Shown piece by piece: positions 54,552 through 64,000 of a DNA stretch of 64,000 nucleotides. Within the stretch, counting starts at the first letter, position 1. Each line of letters begins with the position of its first letter. This DNA comes from Shewanella sp. TC10 (GTDB lineage: Bacteria; Pseudomonadota; Gammaproteobacteria; Enterobacterales; Shewanellaceae). The DNA is taken from NCBI RefSeq assembly GCF_009663145.1, contig NZ_VKHR01000001.1:98220-162219 (forward strand), written 5' to 3'. The notes beneath the pieces are model-generated. The model saw nothing but the letters and a program-made list of their open reading frames with translations, had not been told where the DNA came from and made no database searches. The translations under genes were made by a program, and so were the position numbers.

Positions 54552-55961
54552 TTATAGAGAGTAGTAAAGTTGGAATTCCATTGGGTGAGTAGTACGAGAT
54601 ACTTGCTCACACTCTTCAGACTTAAGTGCAATGTAAGATTCAATAAAGTCTTTACTGAATACATCACCTTTAGTTAAGAATTCGTGGTCAGCTGCTAAGT
54701 TCTCTAGTGCATTCTCTAGAGACGTTGCAACTTGTGGGATCTCAGCCGCTTCTTCAGCAGGTAGGTCATATAGATCTTTATCCATTGCTTCACCTGGGTG
54801 AATCTTGTTTTGGATACCGTCAAGGCCAGCCATTAGCAATGCAGAGAATGCTAAGTATGGGTTAGCGGTTGGATCTGGGAAACGTGTTTCGATACGACGT
54901 GCTTTAGGGCTTGGTACCACTGGGATACGGATTGAAGCACTACGGTTACGCGCTGAGTAAGCTAGCATTACAGGCGCTTCGAAATGAGGAACAAGACGCT
55001 TGTAAGAGTTAGTGCTTGGGTTAGTGAATGCGTTCAATGCACGAGCGTGCTTGATGATACCACCAATGTAGTAAAGAGCGAGTTCACTTAAACCAGCGTA
55101 CTTGTCGCCAGAGAATAAGTTAACACCGTCTTTAGCTAAAGATTGGTGAACGTGCATACCACTACCATTATCACCAACAATTGGCTTAGGCATGAATGTC
55201 GCTGTTTTACCGTATGCATGAGCAGTGTTATGAACCACATACTTCATGATTTGGATTTCATCAGCTTTGTTTGAAAGCGTGTTGAAACGTGTAGCAATTT
55301 CGTTTTGACCAGCAGTAGCAACTTCGTGGTGATGCGCTTCAACCACTTGACCTAATTCTTCAAGAATTAGACACATTGCACTACGAATATCTTGTGATGA
55401 ATCAACTGGTGCAACTGGGAAGTAACCACCTTTAACGAATGGACGGTGACCTGTGTTGCCGTCTTCGTAGCTAGTACCTGAGTTCCATGCAGCTTCTTTC
55501 GCATCAACTTTAACGAAAGTACCTGACATGTCAGTACCAAACTTAACGTCATCAAATAAGAAGAACTCTGGCTCTGGACCAATTAATACTGTGTCAGCAA
55601 TACCAGTAGACTTTAGGTACTCTTCAGCTTTCTTAGCAATTGAACGTGGGTCACGTTCGTAACCAGTCATTGTAGCTGGCTCTAAAATGTCACAACGAAT
55701 AAGACCAGTTACTTCTTCAGTGAAAGGATCTAATAAGAAAGAAGAAGGGTCTGGCATTAATACCATGTCAGATTCGTTGATGCCTTTCCAACCGTTGATA
55801 GATGAGCCATCGAACATTTTGCCATCTTCAAAAAAGTCTTCGTTCACTTGATGAGAAGGAATAGAGACGTGCTGCTCTTTACCTTTAGTGTCTGTAAAAC
55901 GTAAATCTACAAACTTAACTTCTAGTTCTTCAATTTGTTTTAGGATTGATTCAACTGACAT
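54552..55961 (-). CDS. glnA: Glutamine synthetase, type I
   Basis: Makes glutamine from glutamate, ammonia and ATP; a cytoplasmic dodecamer of 469-residue subunits. Active-site blocks are intact: [38 protein letters not shown] and [17 protein letters not shown]. The adenylylation Tyr is at 398 ([10 protein letters not shown]), so activity should be controlled by GlnE. A sigma-54 promoter and NtrC-like sites lie upstream, while ntrBC is 3.6 kb away: the usual nitrogen-control arrangement. Confidence 0.98.
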   Translation of the reverse strand: MSVESILKQIEELEVKFVDLRFTDTKGKEQHVSIPSHQVNEDFFEDGKMFDGSSINGWKGINESDMVLMPDPSSFLLDPFTEEVTGLIRCDILEPATMTGYERDPRSIAKKAEEYLKSTGIADTVLIGPEPEFFLFDDVKFGTDMSGTFVKVDAKEAAWNSGTSYEDGNTGHRPFVKGGYFPVAPVDSSQDIRSAMCLILEELGQVVEAHHHEVATAGQNEIATRFNTLSNKADEIQIMKYVVHNTAHAYGKTATFMPKPIVGDNGSGMHVHQSLAKDGVNLFSGDKYAGLSELALYYIGGIIKHARALNAFTNPSTNSYKRLVPHFEAPVMLAYSARNRSASIRIPVVPSPKARRIETRFPDPTANPYLAFSALLMAGLDGIQNKIHPGEAMDKDLYDLPAEEAAEIPQVATSLENALENLAADHEFLTKGDVFSKDFIESYIALKSEECEQVSRTTHPMEFQLYYSL

Positions 55962-56054
55962 TCTTAAGCCTCCGGTAGGGTAAAGGGTTGTCCCTTAATG
56001 TAATCTTGTTATTCGTCAGATGTAATATCTGCTGTTCGAATTTGTTCAGTTAAA

Positions 56055-56070
56055 AGCGAATTCCATGCCA
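56055..56070 (-). promoter_or_regulatory. Sigma-54 promoter of glnA
   Basis: On the minus strand, TGGCATGGAATTCGCT: GG and GC separated by ten bases, differing from TTGC by one base. The predicted start is near 56043, about 80 bases upstream of the glnA ATG. Confidence 0.75.
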
Positions 56071-56145
56071 GAAAGATAAGTCACTGATTTTTATTCCAAT
56101 AAAAATATCTTAGTTTCATACAACGCCAATAACGCACAACTTCGG

Positions 56146-56172
56146 TGCACCAATATGCGCACTAATGGTGCA
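56146..56172. promoter_or_regulatory. NtrC-like binding sites upstream of glnA
   Basis: TGCACCA (56146-56152) and TGGTGCA (56166-56172) half-sites face each other, with TGCGCA between them; two overlapping dyads of the NtrC type can be drawn. They sit about 100-130 bases upstream of the predicted sigma-54 start, the enhancer distance known for E. coli glnA. Confidence 0.7.
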
Positions 56173-56432
56173 AAAGTCCATTTCAGTGCAATCGTATTGC
56201 GTGCTTAATTGATCTAGTTCATTAAAGCGTCACTTTATTGCGGCATTATGATCCTTTTTGATTTTTATCTTCTATCTTTAAGGTTTAAATTTTTACAAAA
56301 AAACAAGTGTTCAAAAATAATCCTATCTACTCAGGCCTTGGTGGAGTAGAATGGCACGCTTTTTTATAGTGGCTATACTTATTAGCCCCTATAAACTCCT
56401 ATTTTTTATTTGATGGTATAGAGGTTTTATCC

Positions 56433-58247
56433 GTGTTAGAGAATTTACGTAACATCGCCATTATTGCTCACGTTGACCATGGCAAAACGACCTTGGTAGA
56501 CAAGCTATTGGCTCAGTCAGGCACCCTTGAAAGTCGAGGCGAAGCCGCAGAACGTGTAATGGATTCTAACGATCTTGAAAAAGAACGTGGTATCACCATT
56601 CTGGCTAAGAATACTGCCATCAAATGGAACGACTACCGTATTAACATCGTAGACACTCCTGGTCACGCCGATTTCGGTGGTGAAGTAGAGCGTGTTCTAT
56701 CTATGGTAGATTCTGTTTTATTATTAGTAGACGCAGTTGATGGCCCAATGCCACAAACTCGCTTCGTAACTAAAAAAGCATTCGCACAGGGCCTTAAGCC
56801 AATCGTTGTTATCAACAAGATTGACCGTCCTGGTGCTCGTCCTGATTGGGTTATTGACCAAGTATTCGATTTATTCGACAACTTAGGTGCTACTGACGAA
56901 CAGTTAGATTTCCCTATCGTTTACGCTTCTGCATTAAATGGTTTCGCGACATTAGATCCTGATGAAACAAGCGAAGACATGACACCACTTTTCCAAGCTA
57001 TCGTTGAGAAAGTATCTTCTCCTGACGCTGATGCGGAAGGTGAATTCCAAATGCAAATTTCTCAAATCGATTACAACTCATATGTAGGTGTTATCGGTAT
57101 TGGCCGTATTAAGCGTGGTAGCATCAAAACTAACCAACAAGTAACTATTGTTGGCGCTGATGGCAAAAAACGTAACGGTAAAATGGGCCAAGTATTAGGT
57201 TACATGGGTCTTGACCGTCACGAAGTAGAAGAAGCTAACGCGGGCGATATCATTGCGATTACCGGTTTAGGCGAGCTTAAGATTTCTGACACTATCTGTG
57301 CACCAACTGCTGTTGAAGCACTGCCTGCGTTAACTGTTGATGAACCAACGCTAACCATGACTTTCCAAGTAAACACTTCACCGTTTGCTGGTAAAGAAGG
57401 TAAGTATGTTACTTCACGTAATATCCTAGAACGTCTAGAACAAGAGTTAATTCATAACGTTGCATTACGTGTTGAAGAAACTGAATCTCCAGATCGTTTC
57501 CGTGTTTCAGGCCGTGGTGAATTACACTTAGGTATCTTGATTGAAAACATGCGTCGTGAAGGTTACGAGTTAGCTGTATCACGTCCAGAAGTTATCGAAA
57601 AAGAAATCGATGGCGAAATGTGTGAGCCATACGAAACACTAACTGTTGATGTTGAAGAAGAGCATCAAGGTAGTGTTATCGAGAAGCTTGGTACTCGTAA
57701 GGGTGACATGCGCGACATGCAGCTAGATGGTAAGGGTCGTGTACGTATCGATTTCGTTATTCCTAGCCGTGGTTTAATCGGTTTCCAAACTGAATTCATG
57801 ACTGCTACATCAGGTACTGGTCTTATTTACCATTCATTCGACCATTACGGTCCAGTGAAAGGTGGCGATATTGGTCAACGTGCTCGTGGCGTATTGATTT
57901 CTAACGCAACTGGTAAAGCACTGACATTCGCATTGTTTAACCTTCAAGAACGTGGTCGCCTATTTATTGGTCACGCTGCTGAAGTTTACGAAGGTCAAGT
58001 AGTAGGTTTACACGCTCGTGCAAATGACTTAACAGTTAACTGTCTGAAAGGTAAGCAACTTACTAACATGCGTGCATCAGGTACTGATGAAGCACAAGTA
58101 CTAACTCCGCATATCGAAATGACACTTGAGCAAGCGCTTGAGTTCATCGATGATGACGAATTAGTAGAAGTAACACCTGAGAACATTCGTGTTCGTAAGC
58201 GTTACTTAACTGAAAACGAGCGTAAGCGTCACAACCGTGGTTCTTAA
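56433..58247 (+). CDS. bipA: Ribosome-associated GTPase BipA/TypA
   Basis: Translational GTPase of 604 residues that acts on ribosomes, affecting 50S assembly and stress or low-temperature growth. The G domain has [15 protein letters not shown] (G1), [12 protein letters not shown] (G3) and [12 protein letters not shown] (G4); EF-G-like domains and the BipA-specific C-terminus follow ([20 protein letters not shown]). GTG start at 56433. A terminator follows. Confidence 0.98.
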   Translation: MLENLRNIAIIAHVDHGKTTLVDKLLAQSGTLESRGEAAERVMDSNDLEKERGITILAKNTAIKWNDYRINIVDTPGHADFGGEVERVLSMVDSVLLLVDAVDGPMPQTRFVTKKAFAQGLKPIVVINKIDRPGARPDWVIDQVFDLFDNLGATDEQLDFPIVYASALNGFATLDPDETSEDMTPLFQAIVEKVSSPDADAEGEFQMQISQIDYNSYVGVIGIGRIKRGSIKTNQQVTIVGADGKKRNGKMGQVLGYMGLDRHEVEEANAGDIIAITGLGELKISDTICAPTAVEALPALTVDEPTLTMTFQVNTSPFAGKEGKYVTSRNILERLEQELIHNVALRVEETESPDRFRVSGRGELHLGILIENMRREGYELAVSRPEVIEKEIDGEMCEPYETLTVDVEEEHQGSVIEKLGTRKGDMRDMQLDGKGRVRIDFVIPSRGLIGFQTEFMTATSGTGLIYHSFDHYGPVKGGDIGQRARGVLISNATGKALTFALFNLQERGRLFIGHAAEVYEGQVVGLHARANDLTVNCLKGKQLTNMRASGTDEAQVLTPHIEMTLEQALEFIDDDELVEVTPENIRVRKRYLTENERKRHNRGS

Positions 58248-58273
58248 TCGTTATTAATCATATTAAATGATTC

Positions 58274-58299
58274 AAAAAACCCGCTAAGGCGGGTTTTTT
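58274..58299 (+). terminator. Intrinsic terminator of bipA
   Basis: AAAACCCGC / GCGGGTTTT stem with a four-base loop (TAAG) and a T-run, 27 bp after the bipA stop. Confidence 0.9.
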
Positions 58300-58465
58300 A
58301 TTGCCTATAACTTACTCATTCTCAAAATTAAAGCGTCATATTCATCAAGTTTATTTTTCTATCTAACCTATAACGTTTCATTATTTTATATTCAAGTTAA
58401 ATGCATTTATATTCATTAACATATAACCTTATTTAAATTTGAGCCTATCCAACAGGAGAGCAGTA

Positions 58466-58777
58466 ATGAGCGTAATTAATCAGGTCAATGTGGCCACACA
58501 AGCCAATGTTTATTTTGATGGCAAAGTCATCAGCCGCACCATTCATTTCACTGATGGCAGTCATCAAACCTTAGGCGTCGTATTGCCTGGAGAGTATGAT
58601 TTCGATACCACACAAGCAGAAATCATGAATATTACCGCAGGTAAATTTGAGGTTTTATTGCCAGAAGCCACTGAATGGAAAACCATTGCCGCAGGAAATC
58701 TATTTGAGCTAGACGCCAATGTTAACTTTAAGATCCGTACATCTGAAGTGAGTGAATATCGCTGCCAGTACAAGTAA
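58466..58777 (+). CDS. ppnP: Pyrimidine/purine nucleoside phosphorylase PpnP
   Basis: Small cupin-fold phosphorylase (formerly DUF1255/YaiE) splitting nucleosides with phosphate. Start at ATG 58466, preceded by AGGAGAG; it gives 103 residues, close to the family length. Characteristic blocks are [20 protein letters not shown] and [20 protein letters not shown], with a cupin-type end. Confidence 0.93.
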   Translation: MSVINQVNVATQANVYFDGKVISRTIHFTDGSHQTLGVVLPGEYDFDTTQAEIMNITAGKFEVLLPEATEWKTIAAGNLFELDANVNFKIRTSEVSEYRCQYK

Positions 58778-58890
58778 TTAGCTGATATTTATGTCTGTAA
58801 TGAACTAAAGCGGTCCACTAGTAATTGCTGATTTTTTGTTAAAAAGAGGCTAGTATTAAACTGAATAAAGCTAAGGTGAAGGAACCTCCA

Positions 58891-59454
58891 ATGCGCTCGA
58901 CTCTAATGACCAGTTTAATGACTAGCCTAATTATCAGCCTGATTTTATCTAGTATGGCTATCTCAAACAGCCATGCAACCGTTTATCGTTGGGTCGATGA
59001 AAACGGTAAAGTCCATTATAGTGACGAGCCCAAAGAGAACGCTGAAGCTGTTGATTTAAGTGCAAACACTCAAAATAATATTTCAGTCAGTATTCCGACT
59101 GAAACTGAAGTGATGAAAAAAAGCGCTGAGCCTATCACCTATCGCGTGCGCATTGTTAACCCAACTCAAGAAGAAACCATCCGTAATAACCAAGGTAATT
59201 TCACTGTTGTGGCCAGCGCCGCACCTGAATTACCAAAAGGTTACCTGCTTGCTTTATATATTGACGACATCCTTTATGGTCAACCTCAACCCAGTGCAAT
59301 ATTTAATGTCACCGAAGTGAATCGCGGCGAACATAATTTAGTGGTTAAAATTTTGACCCAAAACGGCAAAGTCCTTGCATCTAGTTCTGCTAGAAAGATA
59401 TTTCTACATCAGGCATCGATTCTAAATAAGACTAGACCAACACCTAGAACTTAA
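58891..59454 (+). CDS. DUF4124 domain protein
   Basis: Exported protein of 187 residues. Start at ATG 58891 (MRSTLMTSLMTSLIISL), with AAGGA upstream; GTG 58876 is also open. After the signal peptide (to about HA-T), the DUF4124 motif VYRWVDENGKVHYSDEPKE is clear. A C-terminal beta-sandwich-like part (about 88-170) follows. It lies upstream of ntrB, a common proteobacterial neighbourhood; the function is unknown. Confidence 0.85.
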   Translation: MRSTLMTSLMTSLIISLILSSMAISNSHATVYRWVDENGKVHYSDEPKENAEAVDLSANTQNNISVSIPTETEVMKKSAEPITYRVRIVNPTQEETIRNNQGNFTVVASAAPELPKGYLLALYIDDILYGQPQPSAIFNVTEVNRGEHNLVVKILTQNGKVLASSSARKIFLHQASILNKTRPTPRT

Positions 59455-59537
59455 TAAATAATATATTATTCATATAGATAGTATTATTTAGTTCAAAAAT
59501 TTGTGATTTGATTGTCGATGTAGAATAAGTTGCACAA

Positions 59538-59567
59538 CGCACCAAATCGGTGCAACATGATGGTGCA
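59538..59567. promoter_or_regulatory. NtrC-like site in the ntrB leader
   Basis: CGCACCAAATCGGTGCA (59538-59554) is near-perfect for the NtrC dyad TGCACCA-N3-TGGTGCA; a further TGGTGCA half-site follows at 59561-59567. Just upstream of the ntrB start, it would allow NtrC to repress or tune its own operon. Confidence 0.7.
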
Positions 59568-59589
59568 ACCTCATAATGCAGGACAATTG

Positions 59590-60627
59590 ATGGACACAAA
59601 TAATCTGCTGAATCATTTAGTTACCGCAGTTTTCGTTATTGATAGCGAATTACGGCCTCGTTACGCCAATGCTGCAGCAGAACAACTGCTTGGTGTTGGT
59701 GCAAACAAGCTACTTGAACAGCGCCTCCCAGAGCTTTATCAGTTTATGGGGGTTGAAAATCAATTACTTATTGATTCAGTCAATGCCAACCAAGGCATTA
59801 CTGTCAATACTGCTGCGCTCATAACGTTAGATGGCGTGCACCATATTATTGATATCACCCTAAGCCCTATGGAAAGCGAAGATAACTTAAGCTTATTAGA
59901 GCTTCGACAGGTGGATCAACAACACCGGATTCATCAGCAACTTAATCTCGATGCACAACAACAAGCTGCACAGTTTTTAGTACGTAACCTTGCCCATGAA
60001 ATTAAAAACCCTTTAGGGGGGCTTCGTGGTGCTGCCCAACTACTTTCACGAGAACTCGCTGAACCTGAATTAAAAGAATTTACCGATCTCATCATTGAGC
60101 AAGCTGATAGATTACGCAACTTGGTCGATAAGTTATTAGGACCACAGCGTCCCACTCAGCACACTGAGCACAACATCCACCAAGTGGTACAAAAAGTATT
60201 AAAATTGATTGAGTTAACCTTACCCGAAAAGGTCACTCTTTCTCGCGATTACGACCCTTCCATTCCTGATATGAGTATGGATGCCGACCAACTGCAACAA
60301 GCCGTGCTTAATATTGTCCAGAATGCAATTCAAGCTTTAGAGCAGGACGGGGGAGAAATTTTAATTCGAACTCGAACTCAACATCAGGTCACTATTGGCA
60401 CTCAAAGGTTCAAGTTAGTGCTAGCGTTATCCATTATTGATAACGGTCCTGGGATCCCTGCCGAGTTGTTGGATACTCTGTTTTACCCGATGGTGACAGG
60501 ACGTGAGGAAGGATCAGGTTTAGGGCTTTCAATCGCACACAATATCGCTCGATTACACGGAGGTCGAATCGATTGCGTATCGGCGCCAGGACACACAGAA
60601 TTTACTATTATCCTGCCATTACAATAA
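59590..60627 (+). CDS. ntrB: Nitrogen regulation sensor kinase NtrB (GlnL)
   Basis: Cytoplasmic histidine kinase/phosphatase of 345 residues controlling NtrC in response to PII. I use ATG 59590 (MDTNNLLNHLVTAVFVIDSE), preceded by AGGAC; the frame is open to TTG 59530 but that part overlaps the NtrC site. PAS domain about 5-110; phosphoacceptor His136 in NLAHEIKNPLGG; ATPase with QAVLNIVQNAIQAL, DNGPGIP and GSGLGLSIAHNI. ntrC follows by 30 bp. Confidence 0.95.
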   Translation: MDTNNLLNHLVTAVFVIDSELRPRYANAAAEQLLGVGANKLLEQRLPELYQFMGVENQLLIDSVNANQGITVNTAALITLDGVHHIIDITLSPMESEDNLSLLELRQVDQQHRIHQQLNLDAQQQAAQFLVRNLAHEIKNPLGGLRGAAQLLSRELAEPELKEFTDLIIEQADRLRNLVDKLLGPQRPTQHTEHNIHQVVQKVLKLIELTLPEKVTLSRDYDPSIPDMSMDADQLQQAVLNIVQNAIQALEQDGGEILIRTRTQHQVTIGTQRFKLVLALSIIDNGPGIPAELLDTLFYPMVTGREEGSGLGLSIAHNIARLHGGRIDCVSAPGHTEFTIILPLQ

Positions 60628-60657
60628 CATGCCATTGATGGCTATAGAGGAAGTAAC

Positions 60658-62073
60658 ATGAGTATAAGCGAACAAGTTTGGATCCTCGATGACGACAGCT
60701 CAATTCGCTGGGTATTAGAAAGAGCCCTACTTGGGGCTAAAATTTCTACTGCCAGTTTTGCTGCCGCAGAGTCACTGTGGCAAGCATTAGAAATCTCGCA
60801 ACCCATTGTGATTGTGTCAGATATTCGTATGCCAGGTACAGATGGGCTTACCCTGCTTGATCGCTTACAAATGCATTACCCGCACATTCCTGTGATCATC
60901 ATGACTGCGCATTCAGATTTAGACAGTGCCGTTAGCGCCTACCAAGCTGGCGCATTTGAGTATTTGCCCAAACCGTTTGATATCGATGAAGCCATTGCTT
61001 TAGTTGAGCGTGCACTAACCCATGCAACAGAACAAGTTCCTGCACCAAGTGCAGAACCAGAAGTGGTTAAAACACCTGAAATTATTGGTGAAGCGCCATC
61101 CATGCAGGAAGTGTTTAGAGCCATTGGCCGCCTTTCTCGCTCATCGATTAGTGTGCTCATTAATGGACAATCAGGTACAGGTAAAGAACTCGTCGCTGGC
61201 GCGCTGCACAAGCATAGCCCGCGAAAAGACAGCCCATTTATCGCACTTAACATGGCTGCGATTCCTAAAGATCTTATCGAGTCAGAATTATTTGGCCACG
61301 AAAAAGGCGCCTTTACTGGCGCGGCTAATGTTCGCCAAGGCCGCTTTGAGCAAGCCAATGGTGGGACCTTATTTTTAGATGAGATCGGTGATATGCCTCT
61401 TGATGTGCAAACTCGTTTATTACGAGTGCTTGCTGATGGGCAATTTTATCGTGTTGGTGGTCATATTGCAGTGCAGGTCGATGTTCGGATCATTGCCGCA
61501 ACTCACCAAGATTTAGAGTTACTCGTGCAAAAAGGTGACTTCCGTGAAGATTTATTCCATCGTCTCAATGTTATTCGAGTTCATCTACCACCATTATCCC
61601 AGCGCCGTGAAGACATTGCTCAACTAGCAACACACTTCCTCGTCTCTGCAGCTAAAGAAATTGGTGTTGAACCTAAAGTACTCACCAAAGAAACCGCAAC
61701 CAAGTTAGAACAATTGCCATGGCCAGGTAACGTCAGGCAACTTGAAAACACTTGTCGTTGGTTAACTGTAATGGCTTCTGGCCAAGAAATTCTGCCTCAA
61801 GATTTGCCGACAGAGTTATTAAAAGATCCTGTCAGTGCTGGCGAAAGAGTCAATGGTGTATCAGATTGGCAAGTGGCGTTAACCCAATGGATAGATGAAA
61901 AATTAGCTGCTGGCGAAAGTGACTTACTCACCGAAGTTCAACCAGCCTTTGAGCGGATATTATTAAAAACAGCGCTTAAGCATACTCAAGGCCATAAACA
62001 AGAAGCAGCAAAACGCTTAGGTTGGGGGCGAAACACCTTAACGCGTAAATTAAAAGAATTAGAAATGGATTAA
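60658..62073 (+). CDS. ntrC: Nitrogen regulation response regulator NtrC (GlnG)
   Basis: Sigma-54 activator of nitrogen genes, 471 residues. Receiver domain with Asp55 in VSDIRMPGTDG and Lys104; AAA+ domain with Walker A GQSGTGKE (170-177), sigma-54 loop GAFTGA (217-222) and LFLDEIGD; C-terminal Fis-type helix-turn-helix (KQEAAKRLGWGRNTLTRKLK). It should act on the glnA upstream sites. GQS in place of GES in Walker A is a mild variant. Confidence 0.97.
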   Translation: MSISEQVWILDDDSSIRWVLERALLGAKISTASFAAAESLWQALEISQPIVIVSDIRMPGTDGLTLLDRLQMHYPHIPVIIMTAHSDLDSAVSAYQAGAFEYLPKPFDIDEAIALVERALTHATEQVPAPSAEPEVVKTPEIIGEAPSMQEVFRAIGRLSRSSISVLINGQSGTGKELVAGALHKHSPRKDSPFIALNMAAIPKDLIESELFGHEKGAFTGAANVRQGRFEQANGGTLFLDEIGDMPLDVQTRLLRVLADGQFYRVGGHIAVQVDVRIIAATHQDLELLVQKGDFREDLFHRLNVIRVHLPPLSQRREDIAQLATHFLVSAAKEIGVEPKVLTKETATKLEQLPWPGNVRQLENTCRWLTVMASGQEILPQDLPTELLKDPVSAGERVNGVSDWQVALTQWIDEKLAAGESDLLTEVQPAFERILLKTALKHTQGHKQEAAKRLGWGRNTLTRKLKELEMD

Positions 62074-62095
62074 TTTACGGCAACCGTTAAAACAG

Positions 62096-62127
62096 AAAAA
62101 GGATAGCGAGAGCTATCCTTTTTATTT
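62096..62127 (+). terminator. Intrinsic terminator of ntrBC
   Basis: AAAAAGGATAGC / GCTATCCTTTTT (62096-62107 with 62112-62123), four-base loop GAGA, then a T-rich tail. Confidence 0.9.
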
Positions 62128-62166
62128 TCACTCGCTTTATCTTATTTTTGTTAAAGAGCGCCAAGC

Positions 62167-62745
62167 TTAAAACTGGTAATGCAGCCCTAATGCTAACTGC
62201 GAAGTGTCAGCATCAATATCTAGCAATTCAGAACGATCGGAATCTAAATCACCACTGGCATAATCATAACTTAAACGTAAACGCAGAGATTCGGAAACGG
62301 CGGCAGTTATACCAACACCGTAAAGCACATTAACACCACTCCAATCGGCAGTATCAAAGCCTTCGTCATAATCGTAATCAGGATCAACTTCGAGTGCGCG
62401 AATCGCTAAGCCCACTTTACCGAAAACAGAAAAAGTGTCATTGATAGCCCAAGTAAATTTCGGCGCTGCTGAAAACACGGCTAGACCAAGATCAACACGA
62501 CCATCTTGTAGATCATTTGTCAGCACCCACTTTCCTTCAATGCCAAACCAATGATTGAAATTATAACCACCATAAGCGCCAAAACCTGCACCTGAATCGT
62601 CAAAACTGCCGACATCCAGTTGCACATTACTCAGTTCACCACCCACATACCAACCTGTATCGCGGGCCTTTTGCTCTTCGGCTGCGGCATTAAAAGATAA
62701 ACCAACCATTAATATTGCACTTGCTACTACAGATAAACGTTTCAT
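62167..62745 (-). CDS. Outer-membrane beta-barrel protein
   Basis: Protein of about 192 residues with a signal peptide (SFNAAAEEQ, cleaved after about AAA-E). The mature part alternates polar and hydrophobic residues, with GWYVGGELSNVQL, FGAYGGYNFNHWFGIEGKW and a terminal Phe (LALGLHYQF), the signal for outer-membrane insertion; about eight strands, OmpA/OmpX-like porin family. Three ATGs are in a row; the third (62745) has the best spacing from AAGGA. No function recognised. Confidence 0.85.
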   Translation of the reverse strand: MKRLSVVASAILMVGLSFNAAAEEQKARDTGWYVGGELSNVQLDVGSFDDSGAGFGAYGGYNFNHWFGIEGKWVLTNDLQDGRVDLGLAVFSAAPKFTWAINDTFSVFGKVGLAIRALEVDPDYDYDEGFDTADWSGVNVLYGVGITAAVSESLRLRLSYDYASGDLDSDRSELLDIDADTSQLALGLHYQF

Positions 62746-62857
62746 CATCATTCCTTAATAATTTTATCAGCGCAGGCAGCATAGCAGAAAGAACCGTCTA
62801 ATCAATCACTTGAAATGTAGGTATTTGTTCAAAAATGTGTCAATAACAATAAGCTAA

Positions 62858-62882
62858 TAAAAAAGGAGCATTGCTGCTCCTT
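62858..62882 (-). terminator. Terminator of the GntP-family gene
   Basis: AAGGAGCA / TGCTCCTT stem (62863-62870 with 62875-62882); on the minus strand a run of T follows. Confidence 0.75.
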
Positions 62883-62938
62883 CCTATCATTATCTAATCG
62901 ATTAATACTGGCTTAACGATTTAAAAGCCTGAAGCAGA

Positions 62939-64000
62939 CTAAATAATCATGCTCAGTACGCCCACAATAATAAAGGCGATAGTCCCAAGTAATGTCTCCA
63001 TCACGGTCCAGGTCTTTAAAGTGGTTTTCTCATCCATTTCCATCAAACGACCCACTAGCCAAAAGCCCGAATCATTGAAATGAGATAACACTGTCGAACC
63101 ACCGGCAATCGCAATCACGATAAAGCATAAATCAAATTGAGTTAGTCCTGAGGTTGCTGCCACCATTGGTGCAATCAAGGCTGCTGTAGTGGTTAAAGCA
63201 ACGGTTGCAGAACCTTGCGCTACACGTAAACACGTTGCAATGACAAACGCTGCGACAATAAGAGGCATCCCTGTATTTTCTAAAGCACCTGCCAGCGCTT
63301 CACCAATACCGCTGGCACGTAAAACGCCACCAAACATGCCACCAGCACCTGTAACCAAAATAGCGCCACAAATAGGTGCTAACGAATCACCACAAAGTTT
63401 TTCAAGATGCTTCATCCCATAGTCTTTGGCAAACACAGCAAGACAAACTAACAAGGTTATTAGCAATGCAATGGGGGTTTTACCTAGCATTCGTAGGCTT
63501 TCAACCCAAGTGGCACTGCCATCTATCACGCCAGCAACACTCAAGGTGTTTAAGCCTGTATCTAGGAAGATCAGCAATACTGGCAACAGTAAGATCATTA
63601 ATACAGTAATGAACTTAGGCTTTTTAGCAGGGTCAATCACGGTCTCAGAACTTAAGAAGACCTTAGATAGAGGAATATCAAACTTCTTGCCTGCATATAA
63701 GCCAAACAAATAAGCCCCTATATACCAGGTTGGGATCGCCACTAAAATACCAATCATTAGTAGCATGCCTATGTTCGCCCCAAGCAAATCAGCTGCGGCA
63801 ACAGGTCCAGGGTGTGGCGGCACAAAAGCATGCATAACAGCGAATGCACCTGCAGATGGCAGTGCGTATTTTAATGGTGAGCCGCCAAAGCGTTTGGCCA
63901 CACTGAATATAATCGGCATCATCACAATTAGGCCCGCATCAAAAAAGATCGGGAAACCAAATAGCAATGATGCAATACCCAATGCCAGTGGCGCTTTTTC
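62939..64000 (-). CDS. GntP family permease (5' partial)
   Basis: Inner-membrane symporter for gluconate or a related sugar acid; about 353 residues are visible and the start lies beyond the right edge (the frame continues through the last base). Family segments: GFPIFFDAGLIVMMPIIFSV, HAFVPPHPGPVAAADLLGAN, and GGSTVLSHFNDSGFW. At least eight hydrophobic helices. The exact substrate is unknown; kinase genes that would confirm gluconate use may lie outside the window. Confidence 0.93.
   Translation of the reverse strand, partial: EKAPLALGIASLLFGFPIFFDAGLIVMMPIIFSVAKRFGGSPLKYALPSAGAFAVMHAFVPPHPGPVAAADLLGANIGMLLMIGILVAIPTWYIGAYLFGLYAGKKFDIPLSKVFLSSETVIDPAKKPKFITVLMILLLPVLLIFLDTGLNTLSVAGVIDGSATWVESLRMLGKTPIALLITLLVCLAVFAKDYGMKHLEKLCGDSLAPICGAILVTGAGGMFGGVLRASGIGEALAGALENTGMPLIVAAFVIATCLRVAQGSATVALTTTAALIAPMVAATSGLTQFDLCFIVIAIAGGSTVLSHFNDSGFWLVGRLMEMDEKTTLKTWTVMETLLGTIAFIIVGVLSMII

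Larger units (their letters stand above)
55962..56432. promoter_or_regulatory. Divergent glnA-bipA control region
   Basis: 471 bp without genes. Leftward it carries the glnA sigma-54 promoter and NtrC-like sites (listed separately). Rightward, the last about 100 bp hold the bipA leader; no clear promoter box was assigned there. Confidence 0.7.

Overview
The window looks like a chromosome segment of a marine gammaproteobacterium, most likely a Shewanella. The reasons are the moderately low GC, the neighbourhood (dtd, YihY/BrkB, DUF2959, glnA-bipA, ntrBC), a 283-bp MITE-like repeat, and a second flagellar system of the lateral (Laf) type known from Vibrio, Aeromonas and some Shewanella. No rRNA or tRNA gene was found. 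The dominant feature is a lateral flagellar locus of about 36 kb (10080-46652) with its own master activator, sigma-28 factor, anti-sigma factor, stator and flagellin.

Left flank (1-10079): the 3' part of a FabB/F-type ketoacyl synthase; a secreted HEAT-like protein; a chemoreceptor with a His-rich membrane sensor overlapping a SCO1-type copper chaperone gene; a YiiD-type thioesterase; dtd; a lipoprotein; a YihY/BrkB membrane protein whose stop codon lies in a 12-bp tandem repeat; two small envelope proteins; and a membrane diguanylate cyclase.

Lateral flagellar locus: leftward fliM-fliN-fliP-fliQ-fliR-flhB-flhA (switch and export gate, no fliO); rightward motY-lafK-fliE-F-G-H-I-J; a junction full of palindromic repeats and small ORFs; leftward flgN-flgM and flgA; rightward flgB-L (rod, hook, rings, junction), then an unrecognised 343-aa gene; then lafA flagellin and lafB-C-D-E-F-S-T-U (cap, chaperones, hook-length control, FliL, sigma-28, stator). 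A PilZ gene overlaps the end of lafU. Matches to sigma-54 promoters precede flgB and lafB, and matches to sigma-28 promoters precede lafA and flgM. This fits a cascade LafK/sigma-54 to LafS/FlgM to flagellin. FliM lacks the N-terminal CheY-binding motif, FlgJ lacks its muramidase domain, and no chemotaxis gene is present, so this looks like a simplified, possibly non-switching motor. Diguanylate cyclase genes lie on both sides of the locus and the PilZ gene is inside it, which suggests c-di-GMP control.

Right flank (46986-64000): a secreted protein of unknown function, a lone type IV pilin-like gene with a 33-residue leader, a MITE that has replaced the last residues of a CACHE-like/GGDEF cyclase, a DAACS symporter, a 743-residue exported protein, and then a nitrogen-control block: glnA with a sigma-54 promoter and upstream NtrC-like sites, divergent bipA/typA, ppnP, a DUF4124 protein, and ntrB-ntrC with an NtrC-like site in the leader. 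The window ends with an outer-membrane barrel protein and a 5'-truncated GntP permease.
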